Shown here: positions 14,832 through 21,640 of the stretch, in pieces
Position numbering within the stretch: the first letter of the stretch is position 1
How the letters are laid out: each line of letters starts with the position of its first letter
Assembly (NCBI RefSeq): GCF_945952095.1
Contig: NZ_CAMFHL010000109.1
Coordinates: 1 to 21,640, forward strand
Direction of reading: 5' to 3'
Source of the DNA: an uncultured Arsenicibacter sp.
GTDB taxonomy: Bacteria > Bacteroidota > Bacteroidia > Cytophagales > Spirosomataceae
Length of the DNA: 21,640 bases
Made by a program: the position numbers and the translations under genes
The notes under the pieces: model-generated
The model's input: only the letters and a program-made list of their open reading frames with translations
Told to the model about the DNA's origin: nothing
Databases searched by the model: none

Positions 14832-14840
14832 GGTTGTTTT

Positions 14841-17546
14841 ATGAATAGGTTTTTACTCGTCGTCGGTTTGCTGGTTGGTACCGTATCGTCGCTTTGGGCA
14901 CAAGTAAGTATTATGTCGCCACAAGCCAGGATGGTGTTCCAGCGAAACCTGCAGAATGAAGCCAGTGTCCCGATTTCCGGACTATGCCCTGCCAATGCCA
15001 CACGCGTAGAAGCGCGGTTTGAAATCATTCCGGGGGGCGGAGGCGTTTCAACTAACTGGTTCCAGATTGATGGTAACCCGCAAAACGGTACCTATCAGGG
15101 AAACTTAACGGCAAGAGGCGGCTGGTACCGCCTGTTTGTCCGGGTGTTTGCCGGCAGTAGTGTGATTGGCGAAGCCGTACTGGACCGCGTTGGCGTTGGT
15201 GAAGTATTTATCATTGCCGGCCAGTCAAACGCTTCCGGCGGCCTGCAGCCAACCCCCGGCGCTTCCGATGACCGTGTGTCCGTCGTCGATTATGCCGATG
15301 GCGATCTGACCGAATCCCGGTTCCCGTTTGTGTACAGTAAAGCTGATGCCGGACGGTCGGTTGGTCCCTTTAACCCGTTGTATATCTGGGGTATGCTGGG
15401 CGACAGGCTGGTAAAACGCCTGAATGTACCGGTACTTTTTTATGGAGCTGCCTACGGCGGTACCAACAGCGAAGTCTGGAAAATTTCGGCAAACGGCCAG
15501 AATCCCGGTGGTCAGCCGGGCGAATTGCTGATGCCCTATCGTTGTATCGGAGCCGTGCTGGAGCACTATACCCGGCGGACGGGTGTGCGGGCCGTACTCT
15601 GGCATCAGGGTGAGTCGGATAACAGCTATCGCGGTGAACAGGCCTACTTTGATAACGTAAAAACAGTTATCGACAAAAGTCGTCAGGAGAGCGGTTTCAG
15701 CCGGTTACCGTGGGTGGTTTCCCGCGTATCCTACATCGGCGGAACAACCGATCAGAATATTATTAACGGTCAGAATAAGTTAATCCGTGAAGTCGACCAG
15801 GTGTGGCCCGGCCCGGAAACCGATCCGCTTATCGGGCCGGATAACCGTTTCGATGGTCTGCATTTCGGCGGGCAGGGCCTGATCCGTCTGACCGATCTTT
15901 GGGAAAAATGCCTCACAGAAAACTTTTTTGCCCAGTCGGCACCAGGCACGGTGAGCGGTGTTCCTCCCGTACTCACAACCGGCTACATTCTGCCGCTGAA
16001 TCAACAGCAGGCAGGACAACCGATTTCTGTGCCGTACCTCCGGAGCAGCATTGGGTTCAGGGATGGCAACCAGTTTAAGGTACAGCTTCTGAAAGATGGC
16101 GGTTTAGTGCAGGAGCTTGGCACGGGTAATTCCAACCCGCTTCAGGTAACGCTGCCGGCCAGTCTGCAGACCGGTCAGTATCAGGTGCGGGTACTGTCAA
16201 CGAATCCGGCCTATACCGGTTCGGTCAGCCCGGCCTTTTCGGCCAACGGCGTGGCTCCCAGTACCGGCGGCGGGGGCGGCGGTAATACAACAACCGGTCA
16301 GATTCAGCAGGTAAGCTATAAATACGATGCGCCGACACACGGATTTGATGTTTATGTCCAGTCAGACGGACCAACCGAAGTGAAACTTGAACGTCTCGAC
16401 GGGGCCTTCAGTGCCTCCGGCTGGATCTCTATGGTGAGCGGTAATTATGGTAGTGGCTTCAATTATACCCGTTTTTATGCACCGGCTGCGGTAGGTGTCG
16501 GGGGCGTTGTTGCCGGTCAGTACCGGCTCACGGTACAGCGGACCGGTCAGGCATCAACCGCCCAGTCTTTTGTATTTTCGCCGGCTAACGGCAGCTGGAA
16601 ACTGTTCCCTACAGCTGACACCGGTTCAAATGGTGGTACGACTACTACGCCGCCTTCGTCAACTACGACCACTACAACCGTTCCGGACAACATACAGGCA
16701 TCTGCCATCCGGAAAATCGGTTATAAATACGATGTGCCGACACACGGATTTCAGCTTCTCGTCGATGCTTCGTCTGCTGTTGAAGTACGCTTGGAGCGCC
16801 TGGACGGGACCTTTACCGCCAGTGACTGGGGCACTGCTGCTTCCTACGGCGGTGAATCCGGCTATTCGTTTCAGCGGTTCTATTCACCGGTTGCGCCGGG
16901 TGTGGGTGGTGTAGAAGCGGGTCGTTACCGGCTTAGTGCACGGATTGCCGGTCAGCCATCGACAGCTGTCGGGGTCGAAGTCGTATTGCAATATGGAATT
17001 TTCCCGGTCTATACCTCGACGAGTTCATCGGGTGGCGGCGGTTCAACAACCACGCCGCCATCGACTACAACCACTACGCCGCCGACAACGGTGGCCGGTA
17101 TCCGGAAACTTGGTTATAAATATGATGCTCCGACAAACGGTCTCCAGGTTCTGGTAGATGCCGACGGGTCGGTGCAGATCAAAATTGAACGGCTGGACGG
17201 CGCTTTCTCTCCGTCAGACTGGGGAGCAGGCCAGACCTATACCAACGAAACCGGCTATAACTTTCAGCGGTTTTATCCGCCGGTTGCGCCTGGTGTTGGC
17301 GGGGCTGTGGCAGGGCGTTACCGCTTAAGTGCCCGACAGGCCGATAATGCCTCCACCGAAGTGTCGGTCGAAGTGGTACTGCAATGGGGTGTCTTCGGCA
17401 TTTATCCGGTACCGACCGTTGCTAAATCCAATTCAATTGACAGCGAAACCATTCAGCGGCAGTTCTATATTCCGACATTCGTGATTCCGTCTAATCAGCT
17501 GGGTTGCGGAAATTGTATTCCCCTTGATGCGGAACGGATCCGGTAA
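14841..17546 (+). CDS. Secreted SGNH / sialate O-acetylesterase-like esterase with three C-terminal repeat modules
   Basis: This 901-residue secreted esterase has a signal peptide at 1-21 (cleavage after LWA). The frame is open 18 codons further up to 14787, but only the ATG at 14841 begins directly with the signal peptide. An N-terminal beta-domain (about 22-118) precedes an SGNH hydrolase of the sialate-O-acetylesterase-like group (about 119-360): GQSNA places the nucleophile Ser at 129, WHQGESD at 254-260 supplies the oxyanion/Asn-type block, and DGLHF has D338 and H341. Such enzymes remove acetyl groups from sugars such as sialic acid or xylan. An Ig-like domain (about 370-470) is followed by three homologous modules of about 105 residues joined by Thr/Pro/Gly linkers. 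The C-terminus holds CGNC. No standard T9SS sorting domain is seen. It lies 143 bp after a TonB receptor gene; a joint scavenging role is inferred only. Confidence 0.82.
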   Translation: MNRFLLVVGLLVGTVSSLWAQVSIMSPQARMVFQRNLQNEASVPISGLCPANATRVEARFEIIPGGGGVSTNWFQIDGNPQNGTYQGNLTARGGWYRLFVRVFAGSSVIGEAVLDRVGVGEVFIIAGQSNASGGLQPTPGASDDRVSVVDYADGDLTESRFPFVYSKADAGRSVGPFNPLYIWGMLGDRLVKRLNVPVLFYGAAYGGTNSEVWKISANGQNPGGQPGELLMPYRCIGAVLEHYTRRTGVRAVLWHQGESDNSYRGEQAYFDNVKTVIDKSRQESGFSRLPWVVSRVSYIGGTTDQNIINGQNKLIREVDQVWPGPETDPLIGPDNRFDGLHFGGQGLIRLTDLWEKCLTENFFAQSAPGTVSGVPPVLTTGYILPLNQQQAGQPISVPYLRSSIGFRDGNQFKVQLLKDGGLVQELGTGNSNPLQVTLPASLQTGQYQVRVLSTNPAYTGSVSPAFSANGVAPSTGGGGGGNTTTGQIQQVSYKYDAPTHGFDVYVQSDGPTEVKLERLDGAFSASGWISMVSGNYGSGFNYTRFYAPAAVGVGGVVAGQYRLTVQRTGQASTAQSFVFSPANGSWKLFPTADTGSNGGTTTTPPSSTTTTTTVPDNIQASAIRKIGYKYDVPTHGFQLLVDASSAVEVRLERLDGTFTASDWGTAASYGGESGYSFQRFYSPVAPGVGGVEAGRYRLSARIAGQPSTAVGVEVVLQYGIFPVYTSTSSSGGGGSTTTPPSTTTTTPPTTVAGIRKLGYKYDAPTNGLQVLVDADGSVQIKIERLDGAFSPSDWGAGQTYTNETGYNFQRFYPPVAPGVGGAVAGRYRLSARQADNASTEVSVEVVLQWGVFGIYPVPTVAKSNSIDSETIQRQFYIPTFVIPSNQLGCGNCIPLDAERIR
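16299..17417 (+). repeat. Three tandem homologous modules in the esterase
   Basis: Module 1 is at about 16299-16613, module 2 at 16701-17016 and module 3 at 17094-17417. Each begins with a YKYDxPTxG motif, has a central xERLDGxF segment, then RFYxPxAxGVGG and AGxYRL. Modules 2 and 3 are closer to each other than to module 1. The linkers are low-complexity Thr/Pro/Ser/Gly (for example TTTTPPSSTTTTTT). This indicates duplication within the gene. I do not recognise the module as a named family; a carbohydrate- or surface-binding beta-sandwich is a guess. Confidence 0.85.
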
Positions 17547-17565
17547 ACATAAAGAGTTAATAGGG

Positions 17566-17603
17566 ATGGTGATGCCGGTTCAGACGGGCATCACCATTTT
17601 TTT
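17566..17603 (+). terminator. Intrinsic terminator of the esterase gene
   Basis: The 11-bp perfect stem ATGGTGATGCC (17566-17576) / GGCATCACCAT (17587-17597) has a 10-nt loop and a run of seven T (17597-17603). It starts 20 bp after the stop. The opposite gene ends at 17610, so transcripts converge here; on the minus strand no U-run follows the stem. Confidence 0.93.
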
Positions 17604-17609
17604 ATCCGC

Positions 17610-19694
17610 TCAGAAGCGCCAGCGAATCTGCACTTTTATTTCGGATTTGTGCGGACGGGCAATCTGATCAAGGTCAGAGCCAACGGTTGGCTGGTTGGTT
17701 AGGTCAGTCCGGGCCCAGCGTACCCATAGATCCATATGCCGGTTGAGGCTGTATTGGGCCAGTACATAATGCCGGACGCCGTTGTAGAAATAGGCCGGAA
17801 AAGAGAACGCCGTCAGCACGTCCTGTTCATAGGTGTATAACCGGCTGTCATAATCGTCGGTATTGAAGAGTGCCAGCCGTCCGTTAAGCTGCCAGCGCTT
17901 ATACTGCCAGGCCACATCCTGCGCAAAGGCAATTCCCTGAGAGGGCGACTGCTCTATATACCTGAACCGGCTTCCCTGCAACCGTGACCGGAACGAAAAC
18001 CGGTTCAGGGCATATTCTGCCTGCATGACCAGCTGGCTCAGCCGTGTTCCGGTCAGTTGTTTCGGTGTAGTCTTGCTGCCCGGTAAATTTTTCTGTTTGT
18101 GTTCCTGGTGAAAAATCATGGAAAATGTAGTTTTCCGGTCAGGGGTATAGGTCGCCTGCGTCAGAAAGTCGAAACCTTTTGAGGAGCCATCCACGAGGTA
18201 GCGCCACCACGGGAAACGGAAAACATCCAGATACCCGCCAAGTTTCAGCCGCCGGTACAGGGTGTATTTGGCGCCGATGTAAGCACCAGTCTCGTTAATG
18301 GTTCGTGAATTCTCGCTGAAACCATTGGCATAAAAGCTATGGAAATTGCGGCCGTAATGCCGGAATACGATACCAAGGTCTGTTTTCCGGCCCAGACTGG
18401 CCATCAGCCCGGCAACCAGGCCGGTTCCGCCGCTGTAGGTCGCTGATCCGCTGCTGCGGGCAAACTCTCCGAATGCATTCCAGTTTTGACGGCTGTAGGT
18501 TCCGTGTATGCCCAGCACAAGATTCCGGGTACCGGTAAACTCAAACTGATTATAGGTCAGCGACCGTTTCTGTACCGGATGGTCAAATGTTGTGTTCAGG
18601 CCGGTTATTCCCAGCTGGAGACGGTCTTTGAGGTGCAGCAGCAGATGGGCTCCCAGATTGGTCTCCATAACACTATAGCGGTCAGCCAGTTCGGAGCCGG
18701 TCCGGTGCAGACCGGAGGTGATGAAGGAGGTAATGATGGTTTCCGGTCCGGCCGTTGCGGCTAAGTTGGCTGAGCGGCGGTTCCGTGCCCCAAAGACCGT
18801 CAGGTCAACGGAAGGGTGCAGGGCATAGGTTGCCGCCAGTCCCCGGAAAAAACCGGATTCGGTGAGTGATGTATACGCTCTGGCGCCGAGGGTCGGGCGG
18901 CGGATGGTTAATATGGTCTCCGAATTTTTGCCCATCACAAAACCAGCCGAACAGATCAGGCTCTGGCCGAACTGGAGCTGATAATCGCCCGCAATCAGGT
19001 TTTTAAGATTGCCCTGGTTGCGGACCTGTGCATGGAACGATACATAATCAGGCCCGTACTGACGTGTGGCTGGCGACCAGGTGATGCGTTCACCCGGATC
19101 TTTTTCCAGCGTAACCCCGAAGCTGAAGGCATTCGGCCGGGTGTAGCGGTAGCGGGCGAACCATTGCTGAGCATTGCCCGTATAGCGGTTCGGGAGCTTC
19201 CCGTTTTTATCCGGAACCGCTTCCGAAAACCCCTTCTGCTGTTCTAAAATATGCTCAAACCGTAAGATGAAATAGTGGTCGGTAGGGGTAGGCAGCCTGC
19301 TCAGCGGATCGGCAACAATCACGAAAGGCAGCAACCGCCGGATCGTAACGGCATCGAATGCGGGAACGGCCTGTAGTTCATACAGCGAGAGCAGCGCACC
19401 GTATCGGGCGCGGTACTGCAACAGGCTTTCCAGCTGACTTTCCGTGAGTAGAAACAGACTTGCCAGTTCATCGCGGGTGGCCGTGTTGAGATTCAGCGGA
19501 TTTTGCTGTACCTGCGTCAGATTATCCGCAACCTGTTGGAAGTCAACTCCGTCAGGCTGAATCGGGAAAAGGTCTTTCAGGATTTCATTGATGTTGACGG
19601 CTGGCCGTTGCGGTTGTAAAGCCGTCTGGGCCATACTCCGGTATGCTGTCTGCCAGAGCAGAATGACCATTGTGAATATAAACCGGTGTCTCAT
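17610..19694 (-). CDS. Secreted helix-hairpin-helix protein with predicted outer-membrane beta-barrel
   Basis: The product has 694 residues. A signal peptide (1-22, cleavage after SMA or MAQ) is followed at about 34-126 by a ComEA-like helix-hairpin-helix region: LNLNTATRDELASLFLL, then a second hairpin around LLSLYELQAVPAFD. The remaining 560 residues are rich in alternating polar and aromatic residues and end in KVQIRWRF, with hydrophobics at positions 1, 3, 5, 7 and 9 from the C-terminus, which is the signature of an outer-membrane barrel. HHH domains of this kind bind DNA in ComEA and mediate other contacts elsewhere. Proteins of this build are seen across Bacteroidota, usually annotated only as HHH proteins, and their role is not established to my knowledge. 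The gene stands alone between a convergent esterase and an upstream terminator. No good promoter box is seen. Confidence 0.75.
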   Translation of the reverse strand: MRHRFIFTMVILLWQTAYRSMAQTALQPQRPAVNINEILKDLFPIQPDGVDFQQVADNLTQVQQNPLNLNTATRDELASLFLLTESQLESLLQYRARYGALLSLYELQAVPAFDAVTIRRLLPFVIVADPLSRLPTPTDHYFILRFEHILEQQKGFSEAVPDKNGKLPNRYTGNAQQWFARYRYTRPNAFSFGVTLEKDPGERITWSPATRQYGPDYVSFHAQVRNQGNLKNLIAGDYQLQFGQSLICSAGFVMGKNSETILTIRRPTLGARAYTSLTESGFFRGLAATYALHPSVDLTVFGARNRRSANLAATAGPETIITSFITSGLHRTGSELADRYSVMETNLGAHLLLHLKDRLQLGITGLNTTFDHPVQKRSLTYNQFEFTGTRNLVLGIHGTYSRQNWNAFGEFARSSGSATYSGGTGLVAGLMASLGRKTDLGIVFRHYGRNFHSFYANGFSENSRTINETGAYIGAKYTLYRRLKLGGYLDVFRFPWWRYLVDGSSKGFDFLTQATYTPDRKTTFSMIFHQEHKQKNLPGSKTTPKQLTGTRLSQLVMQAEYALNRFSFRSRLQGSRFRYIEQSPSQGIAFAQDVAWQYKRWQLNGRLALFNTDDYDSRLYTYEQDVLTAFSFPAYFYNGVRHYVLAQYSLNRHMDLWVRWARTDLTNQPTVGSDLDQIARPHKSEIKVQIRWRF

Positions 19695-19746
19695 AGCCGG
19701 TTTATGACGGAAGATAAATGGCGGGTGTCACTCCATGGCCGGTAAT

Positions 19747-19776
19747 AAAAAAGGCAGCACACGCACGTGTACTGCC
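19747..19776 (-). terminator. Terminator of the unknown gene ending at 19802
   Basis: GGCAG...ACACG (from 19753) pairs with CGTGT...CTGCC (to 19776), with one internal mismatch and a very short loop. The minus strand continues with UUUUUU (complement of 19747-19752). It lies 26 bp after the stop codon of the minus-strand gene and about 50 bp before the start of the HHH gene. Confidence 0.85.
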
Positions 19777-19801
19777 TCTATGGAATGACTATTGACGGGG
19801 A

Positions 19802-21010
19802 TCAGGCAAAGCGGCGCTTTAAGATTTCGACCAGTTCACCGACTTCATCGCTGCTCATATCCCACATAAACTGAGACGCATAGCGGTATGAAATCAGATC
19901 CAGGGCCTGCCCGTAGTTGCCGACTTTATCCAGTTCATTAATGGCTTGTTCGTAGGCACTGGTCTGCCCGTTGAATAACTGATTGATAAACCGGAATTTC
20001 TGGTTCAATGAAATGCTCTTGGCAATACTTTCGATTGGCGACCGGTGGAAGGCTTCGGCGACCGACGTTGGTTCGGCGGCTTCTGTCTTCAGGATTGCCG
20101 GTACGTCAGAACCATACGACGAATCCGATAACGGCGATGGCTGCATGACCGGCGAAGGTGGTTCTGCGGGCCGGAATGACAGGTCACTGTCGCCGTTCAG
20201 CAGCGGTTCACGATCATACGACGGCTGCAGGGGCGATGTTCCCAGTGGTATGCCGTTGGTATAGGGAAGCGCCTGGTCTCTCTCCGGTGCTTCGTATGAC
20301 GACGATGGCGGTATGTGCGTTTCTTCGGCAGCTTCGAAAAATGACCGTGTCGGCTGACCGAGCAGCGGACTATCCGGATCATAGCTCCGGATTAGCGTTG
20401 AGAGGTCAATCGGGACTTTTTCCGACAGAGCGGCAATGTATTTTTCCGGCTTTTCGAGTTCATGTCCGCGCTGGGCCAGCACTTCATCGAGATGCATCAG
20501 GGCCTGATTAACGTACACGAAATCCTTGCCGTTCATGCGCTGCTCAATGGTAGCGGGCACAAACTTGTTAATCTGCGTATAGCGGGTCAGCTGCCGGGCG
20601 GCGTCGAGTGAAAGCCGGAAATCGGGCTGGCTGCGGAGCTGATCGTCAAAATAATTACGCGGATCAAAAATCAGAATCAGCGTTTTTTTGACCGCATCGG
20701 CCAGCATTGGCTCCAGATGTTCGCGACGGACGGCAATGTGCTGCGAAACAACGTTCATGAAGAGCCGGAGTGCTTCTTCTACTTCAGGATGACTGAAATC
20801 GAAATAAGGACTACGGAATTTTTCGGCATCTGCTTTCCATTTATCGAACAAACTACTTACAACCAATAAGTTTATTTGACTAATCGGGGTCAGATTAAGA
20901 ATCTGCTTTCCATTAATAACGTTGTGCGTGCTATAAAAATCAGCCGAAACACGCCGCGCATATGAGCGGCTGTATTCAGTCAGGGCATTTTGGTGGAACT
21001 TGTTCGACAT
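19802..21010 (-). CDS. Conserved-type hypothetical protein, likely cytosolic
   Basis: I do not recognise this 402-residue protein. It has no signal peptide or membrane segment. Residues 1-220 look helical and contain LTPISQINLLVVSSLFDKW and FDPRNYFDD. Residues about 225-320 are rich in Pro, Ser and Glu and probably disordered. The C-terminal 75 residues are again helical and acidic, ending ELVEILKRRFA. The frame stays open upstream to an ATG at 21181. The 57 extra codons have about one third G or C at third positions against more than half in the first codons after 21010, and they contain a T7/A8 palindrome, so the ATG at 21010 is preferred. The layout (two helical ends joined by a flexible linker) suggests a scaffold or adaptor, but there is no evidence for a partner. 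It is followed by a good terminator. Confidence 0.7.
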   Translation of the reverse strand: MSNKFHQNALTEYSRSYARRVSADFYSTHNVINGKQILNLTPISQINLLVVSSLFDKWKADAEKFRSPYFDFSHPEVEEALRLFMNVVSQHIAVRREHLEPMLADAVKKTLILIFDPRNYFDDQLRSQPDFRLSLDAARQLTRYTQINKFVPATIEQRMNGKDFVYVNQALMHLDEVLAQRGHELEKPEKYIAALSEKVPIDLSTLIRSYDPDSPLLGQPTRSFFEAAEETHIPPSSSYEAPERDQALPYTNGIPLGTSPLQPSYDREPLLNGDSDLSFRPAEPPSPVMQPSPLSDSSYGSDVPAILKTEAAEPTSVAEAFHRSPIESIAKSISLNQKFRFINQLFNGQTSAYEQAINELDKVGNYGQALDLISYRYASQFMWDMSSDEVGELVEILKRRFA

Positions 21011-21058
21011 TGGTAAAAGTCTTTGCTTGGTAAATATATTGCTTTCAAAATAAAGCTG

Positions 21059-21077
21059 TTTTTTTCCCGGAAAAAAA
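21059..21077. repeat. T7CC-C-GGA7 palindrome
   Basis: A perfect 9-bp inverted repeat around one central C: seven T, CC, C, GG, seven A. It sits upstream of the chosen start of the unknown minus-strand gene. It resembles a terminator or binding site more than coding sequence, which argues against the longer reading frame. Confidence 0.5.
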
Positions 21078-21311
21078 AGCGATAAAATTGATGCAATGCG
21101 AACAGATTCGGCCGTTTCTCCTACGTCTGCTACTTTAAATTGCTTAGTCGATAAGCCATCCTGGAAGTACATGTTCGGCATATCAGCTACCTTTGTTTGG
21201 TGGACGTTTAATTGAAAACTAAAAAATAAGAAAAATACTAAATTCTTTCAAGATAGTAGAGTACTTATTTTTTGTCAATTCGCCACATTTTGTTGACATC
21301 AATTTCAAACA

Positions 21312-21337
21312 GGCAGTTTTTTGTATCGACAACTGCC
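21312..21337. promoter_or_regulatory. Inverted repeat 20 bp before tdk
   Basis: GGCAGTT (21312-21318) and AACTGCC (21331-21337) form a perfect 7-bp inverted repeat with a 12-nt spacer, 19 nt before the thymidine kinase ATG. It may be an operator or a leader hairpin. The flanks show no exact TAnnTTTG box. Confidence 0.35.
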
Positions 21338-21356
21338 AAAACAACGTTACAAACCA

Positions 21357-21640
21357 ATGTTTATTGAGCCAACACAAAGGCGTGAATCTCCTCATTTGCG
21401 AACGGGCTGGATTGAAGTGATCAGCGGGTCAATGTTTTCCGGAAAAACCGAAGAACTGATCCGCCGGCTGAACCGGGCCCGTATTGCCCGTCTAAAAGTC
21501 GCCATCTTCAAACCGGCCATTGATACGCGGTATCACGACCAGAATATTGTCTCTCATAATTCGTTGGCAATTACCTCAACCCCAGTGCAAAAAGCCGGCC
21601 AGATTCCGGCGCTGGCTGAGGGGTTTGATGTGGTAGGGAT
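21357..21640 (+). CDS. tdk: Thymidine kinase, N-terminal part (cut by window end)
   Basis: Ninety-four codons from the ATG at 21357 are visible before the window ends in frame. Thymidine kinase phosphorylates thymidine to dTMP with ATP in the salvage pathway. The P-loop GSMFSGKTEEL (residues about 23-33) is the type II (TK1-like) thymidine kinase Walker A, preceded by the family's WIEVISG strand. It is followed by RRLNRARIARLKVAIFKP and the DTRY segment with conserved basic residues, and then the start of the Walker B strand (GFDVVGI). The lasso and zinc-binding parts lie beyond the window. It is divergent from the unknown gene at 19802-21010. Confidence 0.93.
   Translation, partial: MFIEPTQRRESPHLRTGWIEVISGSMFSGKTEELIRRLNRARIARLKVAIFKPAIDTRYHDQNIVSHNSLAITSTPVQKAGQIPALAEGFDVVG

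Larger units (their letters stand above)
21011..21356. other. AT-rich divergent intergenic region
   Basis: This stretch lies between the unknown minus-strand gene and tdk. It contains the T/A palindrome at 21059-21077, the optional 57-codon extension of the minus-strand frame up to 21181, a plus-strand TACCTTTG at 21188-21195 that matches TAnnTTTG but is 162 nt from the tdk ATG, and the inverted repeat at 21312-21337. I see no RNA gene or further coding region. Confidence 0.5.

Noticed and set aside
15225..15605. Open frame of 126 codons on the minus strand
   Set aside because: It is antisense to the esterase catalytic domain, whose motifs are clear; the frame has no family features.
1..21640. 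Defence island, prophage, conjugative element or biosynthetic cluster
   Set aside because: No nuclease/helicase, restriction, integrase, relaxase, capsid, synthase or modular enzyme genes are present; all genes read as housekeeping or envelope and secreted proteins.

Overview
The window looks like chromosomal DNA of a Bacteroidota bacterium, most likely a Cytophagales / Spirosoma-type organism. The grounds are: a PorE-like TPR/beta-propeller/OmpA protein of the type IX secretion (T9SS) class; secreted proteins with GEVED, fibronectin III and Ig-like modules; a TonB-dependent receptor; and Bacteroidota-type promoter boxes (TAnnTTTG), two of which lie exactly 4 nt upstream of a start codon. No tRNA, rRNA, CRISPR array, transposase or phage gene is visible. 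Apart from the edges, intergenic gaps are short.

Layout. 1-1110 (+): secreted zinc phospholipase C / P1-nuclease-like enzyme, behind an inverted repeat that brackets a possible promoter. 1167-3286 (-): thioredoxin reductase followed by an M23 peptidase with a LysM domain, separated by a strong hairpin; the pair ends at a terminator convergent with the first gene. 3486-6088 (-): queE (7-deazaguanine synthesis) followed by a 652-residue PorE-like envelope protein, with a degenerate heptanucleotide repeat between them and a strong terminator after. 6169-12336 (-): one giant gene (2055 aa) for a secreted M43 metalloprotease with two GEVED, about 13 fibronectin III and two Ig-like domains, ending in a short module that is not a recognisable T9SS sorting domain. 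12604-14697 (+): TonB-dependent receptor, divergent from the giant gene, with a perfect dyad upstream. 14841-17546 (+): secreted SGNH / sialate-O-acetylesterase-like enzyme with three tandem copies of a roughly 105-residue module joined by Thr/Pro/Gly linkers, and a clear terminator. 17610-19694 (-): secreted helix-hairpin-helix protein with a predicted outer-membrane beta-barrel. 19802-21010 (-): cytosolic protein of unknown function. 21357-end (+): the first 94 codons of thymidine kinase, cut by the window edge.

Most of the window serves the cell envelope and exterior: two secreted hydrolases and a giant protease, a peptidoglycan hydrolase, a TonB receptor, a beta-barrel and an OmpA-type anchor. 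trxB, queE and tdk are housekeeping genes. I see no defence island or other clearly new multi-gene system. The most interesting items are the giant protease's Cys-paired array and C-terminal module, the triple module of the esterase, the secreted HHH/barrel fusion, the leaderless-type promoters and several unexplained inverted repeats.
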